This document shows positions 1-6,435 of a stretch of DNA of 9,355 nucleotides, one piece after another (the stretch's first letter is position 1; each line of letters starts with the position of its first letter). The notes below the pieces were generated by a model. It did no database searches. It worked only from the letters and a program-made list of their open reading frames with translations, and was not told the origin of the DNA. The position numbers and the translations under genes were made by a program. Source of the stretch: a bacterium (GTDB lineage: Bacteria > Margulisbacteria > Marinamargulisbacteria > SXXA01); the NCBI GenBank assembly GCA_010027915.1, contig RGUG01000036.1:1-9355 (forward strand). Direction: 5' to 3'.

Positions 1-491
1 AACCGAATGGACAACGACAATGGACGGGCCAACTGACTAATAAGCTCCAAAACAAACATGAACGGCACCATTACCATTGGAATACCAGAGGGCACAATGT
101 GTTTGATATGAGCGGGACCATGACACACAACCCCCACCGCATGAGAGATCACAAACACCAACAAGGCCAACCCAGCCGTAACTGATAGGCTACTGGTTGG
201 TGCTTCTGACAACGGGACCAAGCCAGACAAGTTACATCCCAATACAAACAGAAAGGTCGTTACCAAGAAAGAAAACCATATCTTTCGATTGGTTTTAAAA
301 CTACTGGCAAAGGATTGGGATATAAAATCATACAACAGAACTAACATCCCCCGCCCTAATTTGGTACGATTGGCCAAAAAAAGACCCACCATAATGGTTA
401 AGCTGACACACCACATCACCACAATGGGCTTGGTAACGGGAAACGGGATAGCCCCTATTTGGAAAGGAATCAGCACCTCTGATGACGACAC
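1..491 (-). CDS. atpB: F1Fo ATP synthase subunit a (partial, 3' end outside window)
   Basis: Membrane subunit of the ATP synthase proton channel, forming the half-channels against the c-ring. The 163 complete codons read as a polytopic protein. Helices lie at about residues 23-40, 70-93, 101-123 and 133-153, with the family-typical segments NLSGLVPL (87-94), PTSSLSVT (98-105) and LARPLSLSIR (154-163). The last complete residue, Arg163, matches the essential arginine of helix 4 (Arg210 in E. coli); the rest is outside the window. A GTG start at 491 is chosen because an in-frame stop lies shortly upstream and AGAAAGG precedes this GTG by 9 bases. A second in-frame GTG at 476 is less well placed. 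The gene lies about 200 bases downstream of dnaG on the same strand with its own candidate promoter, and is probably the first gene of an atp operon continuing left. No atpI-like gene is seen in front of it. The family assignment is secure; the start is less so. Confidence 0.93.
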   Translation of the reverse strand, partial: MSSSEVLIPFQIGAIPFPVTKPIVVMWCVSLTIMVGLFLANRTKLGRGMLVLLYDFISQSFASSFKTNRKIWFSFLVTTFLFVLGCNLSGLVPLSEAPTSSLSVTAGLALLVFVISHAVGVVCHGPAHIKHIVPSGIPMVMVPFMFVLELISQLARPLSLSIR

Positions 492-642
492 GACACTCGA
501 CCTTTCTGTTTAGACATTTTTTATCTCCCAATACAACCATTCGACATAAACAGTTTTAATCACCAAAACCCACTCCACAACCCTGTTTTTAAATGATGAT
601 CTTTACCACGTGTTGTCATTTCTGACTGTGATGATGCCGTTC

Positions 643-672
643 ATTCTAATCGAAAGTCACCCGGACTGACAA
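643..672 (-). promoter_or_regulatory. candidate sigma70-type promoter for atpB
   Basis: Read on the minus strand, TTGTCA (667-672) and TAGAAT (643-648) are separated by 18 bases. Each hexamer matches the consensus at five of six positions. It begins about 20 bases after the dnaG stop and would start transcription near 636, giving atpB a leader of about 145 bases. No terminator is evident between dnaG and atpB, so read-through from dnaG is also possible. Confidence 0.45.
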
Positions 673-691
673 GAGAAAAACGGGGAAACGC

Positions 692-2404
692 TTATTCGGT
701 CTCTCGGATGCGTTGGGACAAGTCCATCATCTTGGCCAACACGGCTTGGATAGCCTCCTCTTGTTGGGGGGTTTCTGATTCGAGGCGTGACAATTCTTCT
801 TGGTAGCCCTTCAAGGTTTGCTCATCGGCATGCCGCTTTAAAAAGGCGACGGCTTCTTTGGTATGGTGGGTTTTGGGGGCATTGACCAATAACCCTGCCA
901 ACACGGACCGCAAGCCCTCATGGGGGATGGCCTCTAATAGCGCCCCATCTACCAACGGGTAATCGAGCATCAATACCGCCAATTCACGATAGGACGGGGT
1001 GATCAACCACCCATCAACCCCCTGAGACATCATCGTAATGCGTTCGTTTAACTGACTGGCCATGGCCACCAACACCTGCTCTTCGGCTTGTTGTACCGGT
1101 GATTGGGTGGGCTTCACTGATGGCATGGCACGTCTTACCACGGGCATGGTGTCGGTGAGTTTGGCCAAGATGGCATCAGGATCGACCCGAATGGTGGTAG
1201 CCAGCTGTCGAATAAAGTGCCGCTGTACCACGGGGTCTTGCTCTTGTTTTAAAAAGGGCACAAACTGATTCACCACTGCGACGGCATCGTCCAGGTGTTG
1301 GGGAGGGTGTTGGCACACCCGTTTATATTGATATGCCAGCATCGAAAGGGGGTCATCCAAGGCACTTAAAAATGCTGTCGGATTGGCCTGCAATGCGTCA
1401 GCGGGGTCTTTGCCTTCGTATACTGCCATTCGCACGGTGAGTCCTTCTTTGATGGCCAGCTCATACGCCCGCATCATGGCGGCCATCCCGGCATCATCGG
1501 TATCCAAGGCCAAGACCAATCGATTGGCCATGCGTTGAATGATGCGGGCATGATCCGTGGTAAACGCCGTGCCGAGTGCGGCCACTGTATTGGCCTTGCC
1601 TGCTTGATGGAGGTGAATCACATCCAGATACCCTTCTACCAGAATCACGGTTCCTGTTTTTTTGATGGCCCCTTTGGCGTGGTCCAATCCAAACAAGGTC
1701 CGACGCTTGGCAAACAAGGGGGTCTCATCTGAGTTGAGGTATTTGGGTTGTTGTGCCGGCGTGAGGGCACGCCCTCCAAAGGCAATGGTACGTCCTTTTT
1801 CGTCCGCAATCGGAAACACCACCCGGTGTGCCAATCGATCATAGGGTGGCGTCCCCAATCCCGCCCGTTGAACCATGTCGTCGGGCATGCCTTTTTGTTT
1901 GAGGTAGGCCATGACCCCGTGGGTGCGGGATGAATACCCGATGCCAAATTGACGGGCCATTTCGGGGGTGACCCCCCGTTCGGCTAGGTAGGCTTGTGCC
2001 TCGGCTGATGACTCAAACGCCTGTCGATAGAAGGCCTTGGCCATCCCCAACATCTCGCGCAAGGTGTTCATGTCGGCATCGTGGGCCGACTGATGGGCGG
2101 GCACTGCGTCAAATGCCACGGTGATACCCAACCGATTGGCAATCAACTGAACCGCATCCGAAAACCCTATGGCTTCTATTTTTTGAATAAAGGCAATCAA
2201 ATCACCCGACTGCTGACACCCAAAACAATGCCACAATCGCTTCTCTTCGCTGACTGTAAATGAAGGGGATTTTTCGCTATGAAAGGGGCATAAGCCAATC
2301 CAATTTCGCCCCCTTTTTTTTAAGGCCACATACGACGACATGACGCCAATCCAGTGGGGGGCTTGCCGTACCGCAATAATGGTGTCTTCGGTTAACCGTT
2401 CCAT
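692..2404 (-). CDS. dnaG: DNA primase DnaG
   Basis: Synthesises the RNA primers for replication and works with the replicative helicase. The 570-residue length is normal for the family. In order: a CHC2 zinc-binding domain with C39, H42, C60 and C63 (CPFH...HCFGC); the N-terminal catalytic subdomain with FGIGY (153-157) and HRVVFPI (193-199); and the TOPRIM core with EGYLD (257-261), GTAFT (278-282), DTDDAG (301-306, usually DxDxAG) and GKDPAD (331-336). The C-terminal part, from about residue 430, is the helicase-interaction region and is poorly conserved, as usual. The ATG at 2404 is preceded by AAAGGA with 7-base spacing. Many bacteria have rpsU, dnaG and rpoD together, but here atpB follows and neither rpsU nor rpoD is in view. 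It is divergent from the ABC transporter gene across 338 bases. No frameshift or missing catalytic residue is seen. Confidence 0.97.
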   Translation of the reverse strand: MERLTEDTIIAVRQAPHWIGVMSSYVALKKRGRNWIGLCPFHSEKSPSFTVSEEKRLWHCFGCQQSGDLIAFIQKIEAIGFSDAVQLIANRLGITVAFDAVPAHQSAHDADMNTLREMLGMAKAFYRQAFESSAEAQAYLAERGVTPEMARQFGIGYSSRTHGVMAYLKQKGMPDDMVQRAGLGTPPYDRLAHRVVFPIADEKGRTIAFGGRALTPAQQPKYLNSDETPLFAKRRTLFGLDHAKGAIKKTGTVILVEGYLDVIHLHQAGKANTVAALGTAFTTDHARIIQRMANRLVLALDTDDAGMAAMMRAYELAIKEGLTVRMAVYEGKDPADALQANPTAFLSALDDPLSMLAYQYKRVCQHPPQHLDDAVAVVNQFVPFLKQEQDPVVQRHFIRQLATTIRVDPDAILAKLTDTMPVVRRAMPSVKPTQSPVQQAEEQVLVAMASQLNERITMMSQGVDGWLITPSYRELAVLMLDYPLVDGALLEAIPHEGLRSVLAGLLVNAPKTHHTKEAVAFLKRHADEQTLKGYQEELSRLESETPQQEEAIQAVLAKMMDLSQRIRETE

Positions 2405-2485
2405 GCCTTGATCCTTTGTGTCTGTGTCGACTGACTACCCATGTTCAGATTGCGACCCTGTACGCCACATTGGCCACCTTTGAGC

Positions 2486-2515
2486 GGTAGGGATGAAGGG
2501 CCCTTCGTCCTTACC
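2486..2515. repeat. 30-bp near-perfect palindrome in the dnaG upstream region
   Basis: The 15-base half-sites are complementary at 13 of 15 positions around a perfect 12-bp core, GAAGGGCCCTTC (2495-2506). In a plus-strand RNA both imperfect positions become G-U pairs, so the stem closes fully except for its tip. In a minus-strand RNA the same positions are A-C mismatches. This asymmetry fits a plus-strand transcript ending at the terminator 50 bases further on. A protein-binding operator near the dnaG promoter is the other reading. Confidence 0.5.
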
Positions 2516-2562
2516 AAGGCCTAAGAATAGACGATGCCCGCACCCATTGTCACCCCTTGCCT

Positions 2563-2585
2563 GTGGGGCAACCCACGCTTTTTTT
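2563..2585 (+). terminator. Rho-independent terminator, plus strand, without an upstream gene
   Basis: A GTGGG stem (2563-2567), GCAA tetraloop and CCCAC stem (2572-2576) are followed two bases later by seven T residues (2579-2585). The minus strand has no matching T run, so it points rightward only. No plus-strand protein gene ends here. It therefore either ends a short non-coding RNA starting in 2405-2490, or insulates the transporter gene from antisense transcription coming out of dnaG. Confidence 0.6.
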
Positions 2586-2706
2586 CGTGCGTATGCCATG
2601 CCTCACCCGGCATCAGGATGGGGTATGGGTTACAAGGGGACTGCCATCATATCCCTTACACCTCTTACACCCCCTTTCCCTTCCCCGCACACCATCCCGT
2701 CACTGA

Positions 2707-2736
2707 TTTACATCTGCCGCCTGGTGGCAGTATGCT
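2707..2736 (+). promoter_or_regulatory. candidate promoter placing the transcription start at the ABC ATPase start codon
   Basis: TTTACA (2707-2712, five of six consensus matches) and TATGCT (2731-2736, four of six) are 18 bases apart. Initiation about seven bases after the -10 box falls at or next to the A of the ATG at 2743. The spacer contains a small inverted repeat, CTGCC/GGCAG (about 2714-2730). No Shine-Dalgarno sequence lies at a usable distance before the ATG, which agrees with a leaderless mRNA. Confidence 0.4.
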
Positions 2737-2742
2737 AGCACC

Positions 2743-3726
2743 ATGGTATCTTCCCCCGCATTGTTACAAGTCGACCAATTATCGGTGTCATTTGGCCGGC
2801 GCCAGCATCCCATTCGGGTGGTCAGTGGGGTCTCTTTTTCGGTTGTACAAGGTGAAGTGGTGGGGTTGGTGGGGGAATCGGGATCGGGAAAAAGTGTCAC
2901 CTGTCTGGGGGTCATGGGGTTGCTAGCGGGGGCCCAGGTAACCGGGGCCGTTACATTCAAAGGAAGGCCCGTGTTGGGTCTTTCAGCCCGTGACCACCGG
3001 TCGTTATTGGGCAAGGAAATGGGCATGATTTTTCAATCTCCCCAAGCCAGTTTTAATCCCGTTTATACCATTGGGACTCATTTTATTGAAACCATCCAAC
3101 ATCACCACGGCCTATCGGCCAAGGAAGCCCAATCGATGGCCGTTGACTTGTTAACCCAAGTTAATATTGCCGATGCAGCCCAACGCCTGAACGATTATCC
3201 CCATCAGTTTTCACTGGGCATGTGCCAACGCATGATGATTGCGTTAACCATTGCCATGTCACCATCATTATTAATCGCAGACGAGCCCACAGCGTCATTG
3301 GACGTTACCATCCAAGCCCAAGTCATGGCCTTGATTCAACGGGTCAAAACCACCCATGACATGGGTATTTTATTGGTGTCTCATGATTTGGGATTGGTGG
3401 CCCAGTATTGTGACCGGATCATGGTGATGTATTTGGGAGAATTGGTCGAGGCCGGTCCAACCGTCTCCGTGTTTCAATCCCCTCAACACCCCTATACCCA
3501 AGCCTTATTGGCTGCCATTCCGCATCCTGACCCCACCCAACGGGTATCCGCCACCCCTATTATGGGGGATATTCCCAGTCCCCAGCACCGTCCTTCTGGG
3601 TGTGCCTTTCACCCGCGTTGCCCCAAACGGACGGACCGATGCACCCACTCACACCCCACTTTGAGCACCCATCGTGACCATCAAGTGGCCTGTTTCGAAT
3701 CGGCGTATTACCAGCCGGCTCCCTGA
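2743..3726 (+). CDS. peptide/nickel-type ABC transporter ATP-binding protein (OppD/DppD family)
   Basis: Cytoplasmic ATPase that powers an oligopeptide or dipeptide importer. Its 327 residues are full length for the OppD/DppD class. Visible motifs are Walker A GESGSGKS (44-51), Q-loop Q98 in IFQSP, Walker B LLIADEP (176-182) with catalytic E181, D-loop ASLD (184-187) and H-loop H214. The C-terminal oligopeptide-transporter extension has the cysteine set C287, C293, C300 and C317, which in relatives binds an iron-sulfur cluster. The signature normally reads FSGGM-R-QR; here it is FSLGMCQR (156-163), with the first glycine changed to leucine and the usual arginine to cysteine. No permease, binding-protein or OppF gene is adjacent, so it is a stand-alone gene that must pair with subunits elsewhere or have drifted. 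The ATG at 2743 fits the family N-terminus (LLQVDQLSVSF), although no Shine-Dalgarno sequence precedes it. Substrate cannot be told from the ATPase alone. Confidence 0.9.
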   Translation: MVSSPALLQVDQLSVSFGRRQHPIRVVSGVSFSVVQGEVVGLVGESGSGKSVTCLGVMGLLAGAQVTGAVTFKGRPVLGLSARDHRSLLGKEMGMIFQSPQASFNPVYTIGTHFIETIQHHHGLSAKEAQSMAVDLLTQVNIADAAQRLNDYPHQFSLGMCQRMMIALTIAMSPSLLIADEPTASLDVTIQAQVMALIQRVKTTHDMGILLVSHDLGLVAQYCDRIMVMYLGELVEAGPTVSVFQSPQHPYTQALLAAIPHPDPTQRVSATPIMGDIPSPQHRPSGCAFHPRCPKRTDRCTHSHPTLSTHRDHQVACFESAYYQPAP

Positions 3727-3811
3727 CCCGATAACCCCCTCATTACCACTCCCTTTAAAGATCCAAAAAAATCAATGCAACTTTTTATTTTAATTTTCGA
3801 TAACTAAGTAT

Positions 3812-3894
3812 CAGGCGATGAAAGTCGCTTGACCGCCTGGGCTGAATAAGAGAGTCAGAGTTTCCCCCTTAGCTCAACTCCCCCTGTTCAGCCC
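3812..3894. other. two adjacent stem-loops downstream of the ABC ATPase gene
   Basis: The first stem pairs CAGGCG (3812-3817) with CGCCTG (3834-3839) and could alternatively form the inner GCGA/TCGC stem. The second pairs GGGCTGAA (3839-3846) with TTCAGCCC (3887-3894), a perfect 8-bp stem 40 bases apart. Inside it GAGTT and AACTC can form a further 5-bp stem around a C-rich loop. No T-run follows either stem closely, so this is not a standard intrinsic terminator. A structured 3' UTR, a small RNA or a mobile-element end are all possible; no known RNA family is recognised. Confidence 0.35.
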
Positions 3895-4123
3895 TCTTTA
3901 CTTATTGAGGATAGACCTCTTGCCTCATCTTATCATGGTGTTTTTTAGATTCATACCGTTCATCTCCTAGTTGGGGACCCTCTAGACTTTTACTGTTTTT
4001 AGCACTTGAGTCGGCACATGGCAGGTTGGGGGCGTGTCTTTTTTGTCATCACAAGCGAATCGAAACCGGCCCGTCACGATACCATGGTGACACAGCCACG
4101 GGTTGGCAGGGGGTAGAAATCAT

Positions 4124-4229
4124 GGGGTCTGATGGTGGCCCGAAATTAAGATACGCCCCACCCTGTTGGACCCCCCCATCATAAGGGTGCTCACCCCGAT
4201 GATGATTGTTGTCATCCCAGCTTGTTAAC
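4124..4229 (-). pseudogene. remnant of an FG-GAP (integrin-type beta-propeller) repeat
   Basis: Read on the minus strand, the stretch gives PYDGGVQQGGAYLNFGPPS in one frame. Just upstream another frame gives TIIIG, and before that the first frame gives DD. Joined across frame changes, this follows the FG-GAP repeat pattern (DGxDDIIIGAPY...GGAYxxFG), the calcium-binding blade of integrin-like propellers in secreted or surface proteins. Only about one blade is visible. It is interrupted by frame changes and flanked by stops, so it cannot encode a functional protein. It lies directly beside the transposase remnant, which may have broken the original gene. The match was made by eye from a short motif. 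Confidence 0.4.
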
Positions 4230-4258
4230 AGAGTGGCTTTTTTTGATTGGGGTCCCCA

Positions 4259-4682
4259 TCAAGCGTCCACAACCACGGGTCGGATATAACTTGGTTCTGG
4301 ATTCAGGTGGCACGCCGATACCCATTTCCCCCTATCCTGGTGGTGCACCAGGAACACCCCATGCCATCCGTTGGTCCCCATGACCCGCTCCAACAGGTCG
4401 AGGCAAGGGGAGGTAGAACCCCTATGTCAGGTGGTCATTCTTGTCACCGCCGCAGCAGGAACCGTGTGTGACACACCCGTTGAGGGGGTTACCCTTTTTG
4501 CCATGGGCAACCTTTGTCAAATCGAGTACCCAGATTCGTTCCCATGCCACTATCCGATACCCGGTAATGGTGTGTCGAGCCGCTATCAGACGATTCTGAG
4601 CCATCAATCGCATGTGGCCTTCCTTTGTCTTTTTTAGGTGCTCCCCATCATAACGGACTCAAACGTGATGTTTAATCCATTC
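4259..4682 (-). pseudogene. frameshifted IS3-like transposase (OrfB) remnant
   Basis: Read on the minus strand, two frames together follow the IS3-family OrfB plan. The part from about 4682 to 4422 has RYDGEHL, then RLMAQNRLIAARH (as in the RLMxxNGL segment before the catalytic domain), then ERIWVLDLTKV (the W-x-x-D-x-T block with the first catalytic Asp). After a stop and frame change near 4421, the other frame has HGVFLVHHQDRGKWVS, as in the HHSDRGSQYxS block with the second Asp. The two Asp are about 62 residues apart, typical of the family. The reading then stops near 4259, and the third acidic residue of the DDE triad is not clear. With stops and frame changes it cannot make an active enzyme. 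No terminal inverted repeats or target duplications were recognised. An IS481-type origin is an alternative. Confidence 0.55.
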
Positions 4683-4729
4683 GTTCAAGGGGAATACAAG
4701 GGAATCAGTCATTTAAAAGGAGGCGTTTT

Positions 4730-4831
4730 ATGTTGAATGGAACCATTGATTGTCAGGTTTACAATACCAGTCCCCAACTACGAGATGAAGTGTTTTTTGG
4801 TGGTGATGATTGGATGGATATTGACGATTAA
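4730..4831 (+). CDS. small acidic ORF of 33 codons with a strong ribosome binding site
   Basis: The ATG at 4730 is preceded by AAAAGGAGG (4715-4723) with 6-base spacing, one of the best Shine-Dalgarno matches in the window. The peptide starts MLNGTIDCQVYN and ends in the acidic tract GGDDWMDIDD. No family, signal peptide or membrane segment is recognised. After the TAA the same frame stays open for 34 more codons and reads like protein (PTAIVANQDHPFYPLP). This could therefore be the start of a longer gene cut by a nonsense mutation. The gene converges on the membrane protein gene whose stop is at 4867. Conservation elsewhere would decide whether it is real; a chance ORF remains possible. Confidence 0.35.
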   Translation: MLNGTIDCQVYNTSPQLRDEVFFGGDDWMDIDD

Positions 4832-4866
4832 CCCACTGCCATCGTGGCTAATCAAGACCACCCATT

Positions 4867-5643
4867 TTATCCGTTACCTCTTGTACCTCTTGTGTTTTGT
4901 AACAGTGCTAAGAACGTGTCCAATGGCATGACATGATCCAATAATGGGTATCGACCTATCGGATCCAGATGATGACCACTTGAGAGGCACGCATCGATCG
5001 TGGATTGCAAATAAACATTAAAGAGCAGCCGGTCACCTTGAATGTGAAAGGTCACGACCACTGGCTCCCTGTTTCCATGAACAGTCAAGGTAATGGGATC
5101 TTGCCATGAAGTATGGTCTCGTTCTGTATTCACATTGTTCAAGCGTTCGAGTATGACTGATATGTCCGGCCGTCGAGAGCCGGCATTAATCCATTCCTCT
5201 ATTATTATCCGCTGAGCATATATCCGCTGAGCATTTATCCGCTGAGCATATATCCGCTGAGCATTAGCATGAGGTAACAAGGGGGACGGCGTTTCTAAGC
5301 TATTCCTTGCTGTTTGATAGGTCACCCACGAATTTGAGCCTATAACCACCATCAATAATAACATGCTCCATAAAACATCATCCCTATGTTGCTGTGCTCG
5401 GGTCAGGAAGTAAGAGCTTGTCGTCACCACTACAAACATTTTTAATAGTCCCAAGGTACTGTTGGTGACATCCCGAATATTACGATCCGGTTGGTCCCGA
5501 CGTGCGGGATCTAGCCTCCTTATAGTTAAGCGGATGGCACTCAACGAACTCACTACTATATTTATGAGCACCGAAATTGCTGCAGCCCCATTGGCCGCAT
5601 GCCAAGTTAGAGGAGCATTATTCTCAATCGGGTTGTTTGCCAT
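4867..5643 (-). CDS. membrane protein with C-terminal U-box-like domain
   Basis: A 258-residue protein of no certain family. Residues about 18-37, 64-82 and 90-108 are hydrophobic, suggesting three membrane segments. A repeat linker, AQRIY/AQRIN four times (about 127-147), follows, then a soluble C-terminal domain. Residues about 182-250 resemble a U-box, the zinc-free RING-like fold of ubiquitin E3 ligases. They include DPITLTV (182-188), REPVVVT (192-198), TIDACL (215-220) and GHHLDPIGRYPL (223-234), then VMPLDTFLALL. Compare REP...GHFDPVTRSPL...LIPN in the U-box of human CHIP. The stretch where most U-boxes have the GxTY motif is longer here and lacks it. The ATG at 5643 has AGGAG seven bases upstream, so translation is well supported. 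If the domain is genuine, a membrane-anchored host-directed ligase is possible; an unrelated bacterial fold is the alternative. The gene is probably monocistronic. Confidence 0.8.
   Translation of the reverse strand: MANNPIENNAPLTWHAANGAAAISVLINIVVSSLSAIRLTIRRLDPARRDQPDRNIRDVTNSTLGLLKMFVVVTTSSYFLTRAQQHRDDVLWSMLLLMVVIGSNSWVTYQTARNSLETPSPLLPHANAQRIYAQRINAQRIYAQRIIIEEWINAGSRRPDISVILERLNNVNTERDHTSWQDPITLTVHGNREPVVVTFHIQGDRLLFNVYLQSTIDACLSSGHHLDPIGRYPLLDHVMPLDTFLALLQNTRGTRGNG
5206..5265 (-). repeat. four 15-bp tandem repeats inside the membrane protein gene
   Basis: Four copies of TATCCGCTGAGCAT(A/T) lie end to end and differ only in the last base, which alternates A, T, A, T. The array is therefore best read as a 30-bp unit duplicated once, itself built from a 15-bp duplication. 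Each unit encodes five residues (AQRIY or AQRIN), so copy-number changes keep the frame and lengthen or shorten the linker between the membrane part and the U-box-like domain. Confidence 0.9.
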
Positions 5644-5889
5644 CTATTAACTCCTAACTCCATTTACATTTTATTCTTGACGCTCGACGCTCACCCTAAC
5701 ATCCCAGGGGTTTTAAATAAAACGAAAAATATTGGTTTTATATGATGATGGATTCACCTTGCATATCGAGGTGCCATCGGCCGATGACAGGGCGACCGCC
5801 TCATGCCAAAACCGGAATCGTTGAAGGGCCACTCTTGATTTTATTGTTACGTAGGCCCACTTGGGAACACGACTTATCCTTCTGGTAAC

Positions 5890-6423
5890 TTAAGATGACA
5901 TGGCCTGGTGTTGCCTCGAAAGCCAGATGTATTTATCGGCCCACTGCCGGTTGGTACGCACTGGGTCGGGGTCCCACTGACTTTTTTTGACCACCGCTGG
6001 AACCCCTGCCACCAACGCTCCGGCTGGCACCACTTGGTTCTCGGTTACCACGGCACCCGCTGCCACCACCGCCCCCTGTTCAATCATGGCCCCATTTAAC
6101 ACAATGGCCCCCATCCCGATGACCACATGATCGTGGACCGTGGCCGCATGAATGATGGCCCGGTGGCCAATGGTGACATACGACCCAATGGTACAGCCCC
6201 TGTCATTTTCTACATGCATCACCACCCCATCTTGGATATTGGACCCTTCGCCTATTACAATGGCATGCAAATCGGCACGAATCACCGCCCCATACCATAC
6301 CGATGAATGGGGCCCAATGCTGACATTTCCTACCACCACCGCACCCGGCGCCACCCACACCTGATCGCCCCATACAGGCCGGCCCATTTCAAAATGAGCC
6401 GGAATGATCGATTTTGAGCCCAT
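5890..6423 (-). CDS. gamma-class carbonic anhydrase-like protein (left-handed beta-helix)
   Basis: A 177-residue member of the gamma-carbonic anhydrase / YrdA / PaaY hexapeptide-repeat family. These proteins form trimers with a metal site at each interface, and some reversibly hydrate CO2. Hexapeptide turns run from about residue 23 to 140 (VAPGAVVVGNVSIG, VVIGMGAIVLNGAMI, VVAAGAVVTENQVV). The three expected metal ligands are H70 (MHVEN), H87 and H92 (IGHRAIIH), and the conserved RAD (49-51) and QDG (64-66) are present. The C-terminus ends in a short helical tail. No good Shine-Dalgarno sequence precedes the ATG at 6423. The stop of the upstream gene is only 12 bases away, so translational coupling within a two-gene operon is likely. 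Enzymatic activity cannot be inferred, since many homologues are inactive or act on other substrates. Confidence 0.92.
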   Translation of the reverse strand: MGSKSIIPAHFEMGRPVWGDQVWVAPGAVVVGNVSIGPHSSVWYGAVIRADLHAIVIGEGSNIQDGVVMHVENDRGCTIGSYVTIGHRAIIHAATVHDHVVIGMGAIVLNGAMIEQGAVVAAGAVVTENQVVPAGALVAGVPAVVKKSQWDPDPVRTNRQWADKYIWLSRQHQAMSS

Positions 6424-6435
6424 CTGATTTTACGC

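Larger units (their letters stand above)
3727..4729. other. 1-kb gene-poor stretch with decayed elements
   Basis: No intact gene is supported here. Its recognisable contents, listed separately, are two adjacent hairpins (3812-3894), an FG-GAP-like remnant (4124-4229, minus) and an IS3-like transposase remnant (4259-4682, minus). For 3895-4123 I see only a short GAGG/CCTC hairpin near 3907 and T-runs near 3941 and 4039 without convincing terminator stems. No tRNA cloverleaf or CRISPR repeat is visible. The plus-strand ORFs across 4247-4637 are antisense to the transposase remnant. Confidence 0.6.

Noticed and set aside
328..540. Open frame on the minus strand over the left end
   Set aside because: It is a shifted frame of atpB; the frame running from 491 to the left edge gives clear subunit a motifs.
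4336..4352. 7-bp inverted repeat CCTGGTG/CACCAGG with 3-base loop
   Set aside because: It lies within the codons of the HHQDRG block of the transposase remnant and no T-run follows, so coding origin is the simpler explanation.
4247..4637. Plus-strand ORFs of 74 and 88 codons
   Set aside because: They are antisense to the transposase remnant and have no protein-like motifs.
5206..5265. Short direct repeats considered as a CRISPR array
   Set aside because: The 15-bp units abut without spacers and lie in frame inside a coding region.
5776..5785. Perfect palindrome ATCGGCCGAT
   Set aside because: It is only ten bases with no T-run or adjacent promoter and can occur by chance.
5742..5888. 48-codon plus-strand ORF in the gap before the carbonic anhydrase gene stop
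   Set aside because: No ribosome binding site and no recognisable features. Another frame of the same gap also reads openly for about 35 codons, so neither is supported.
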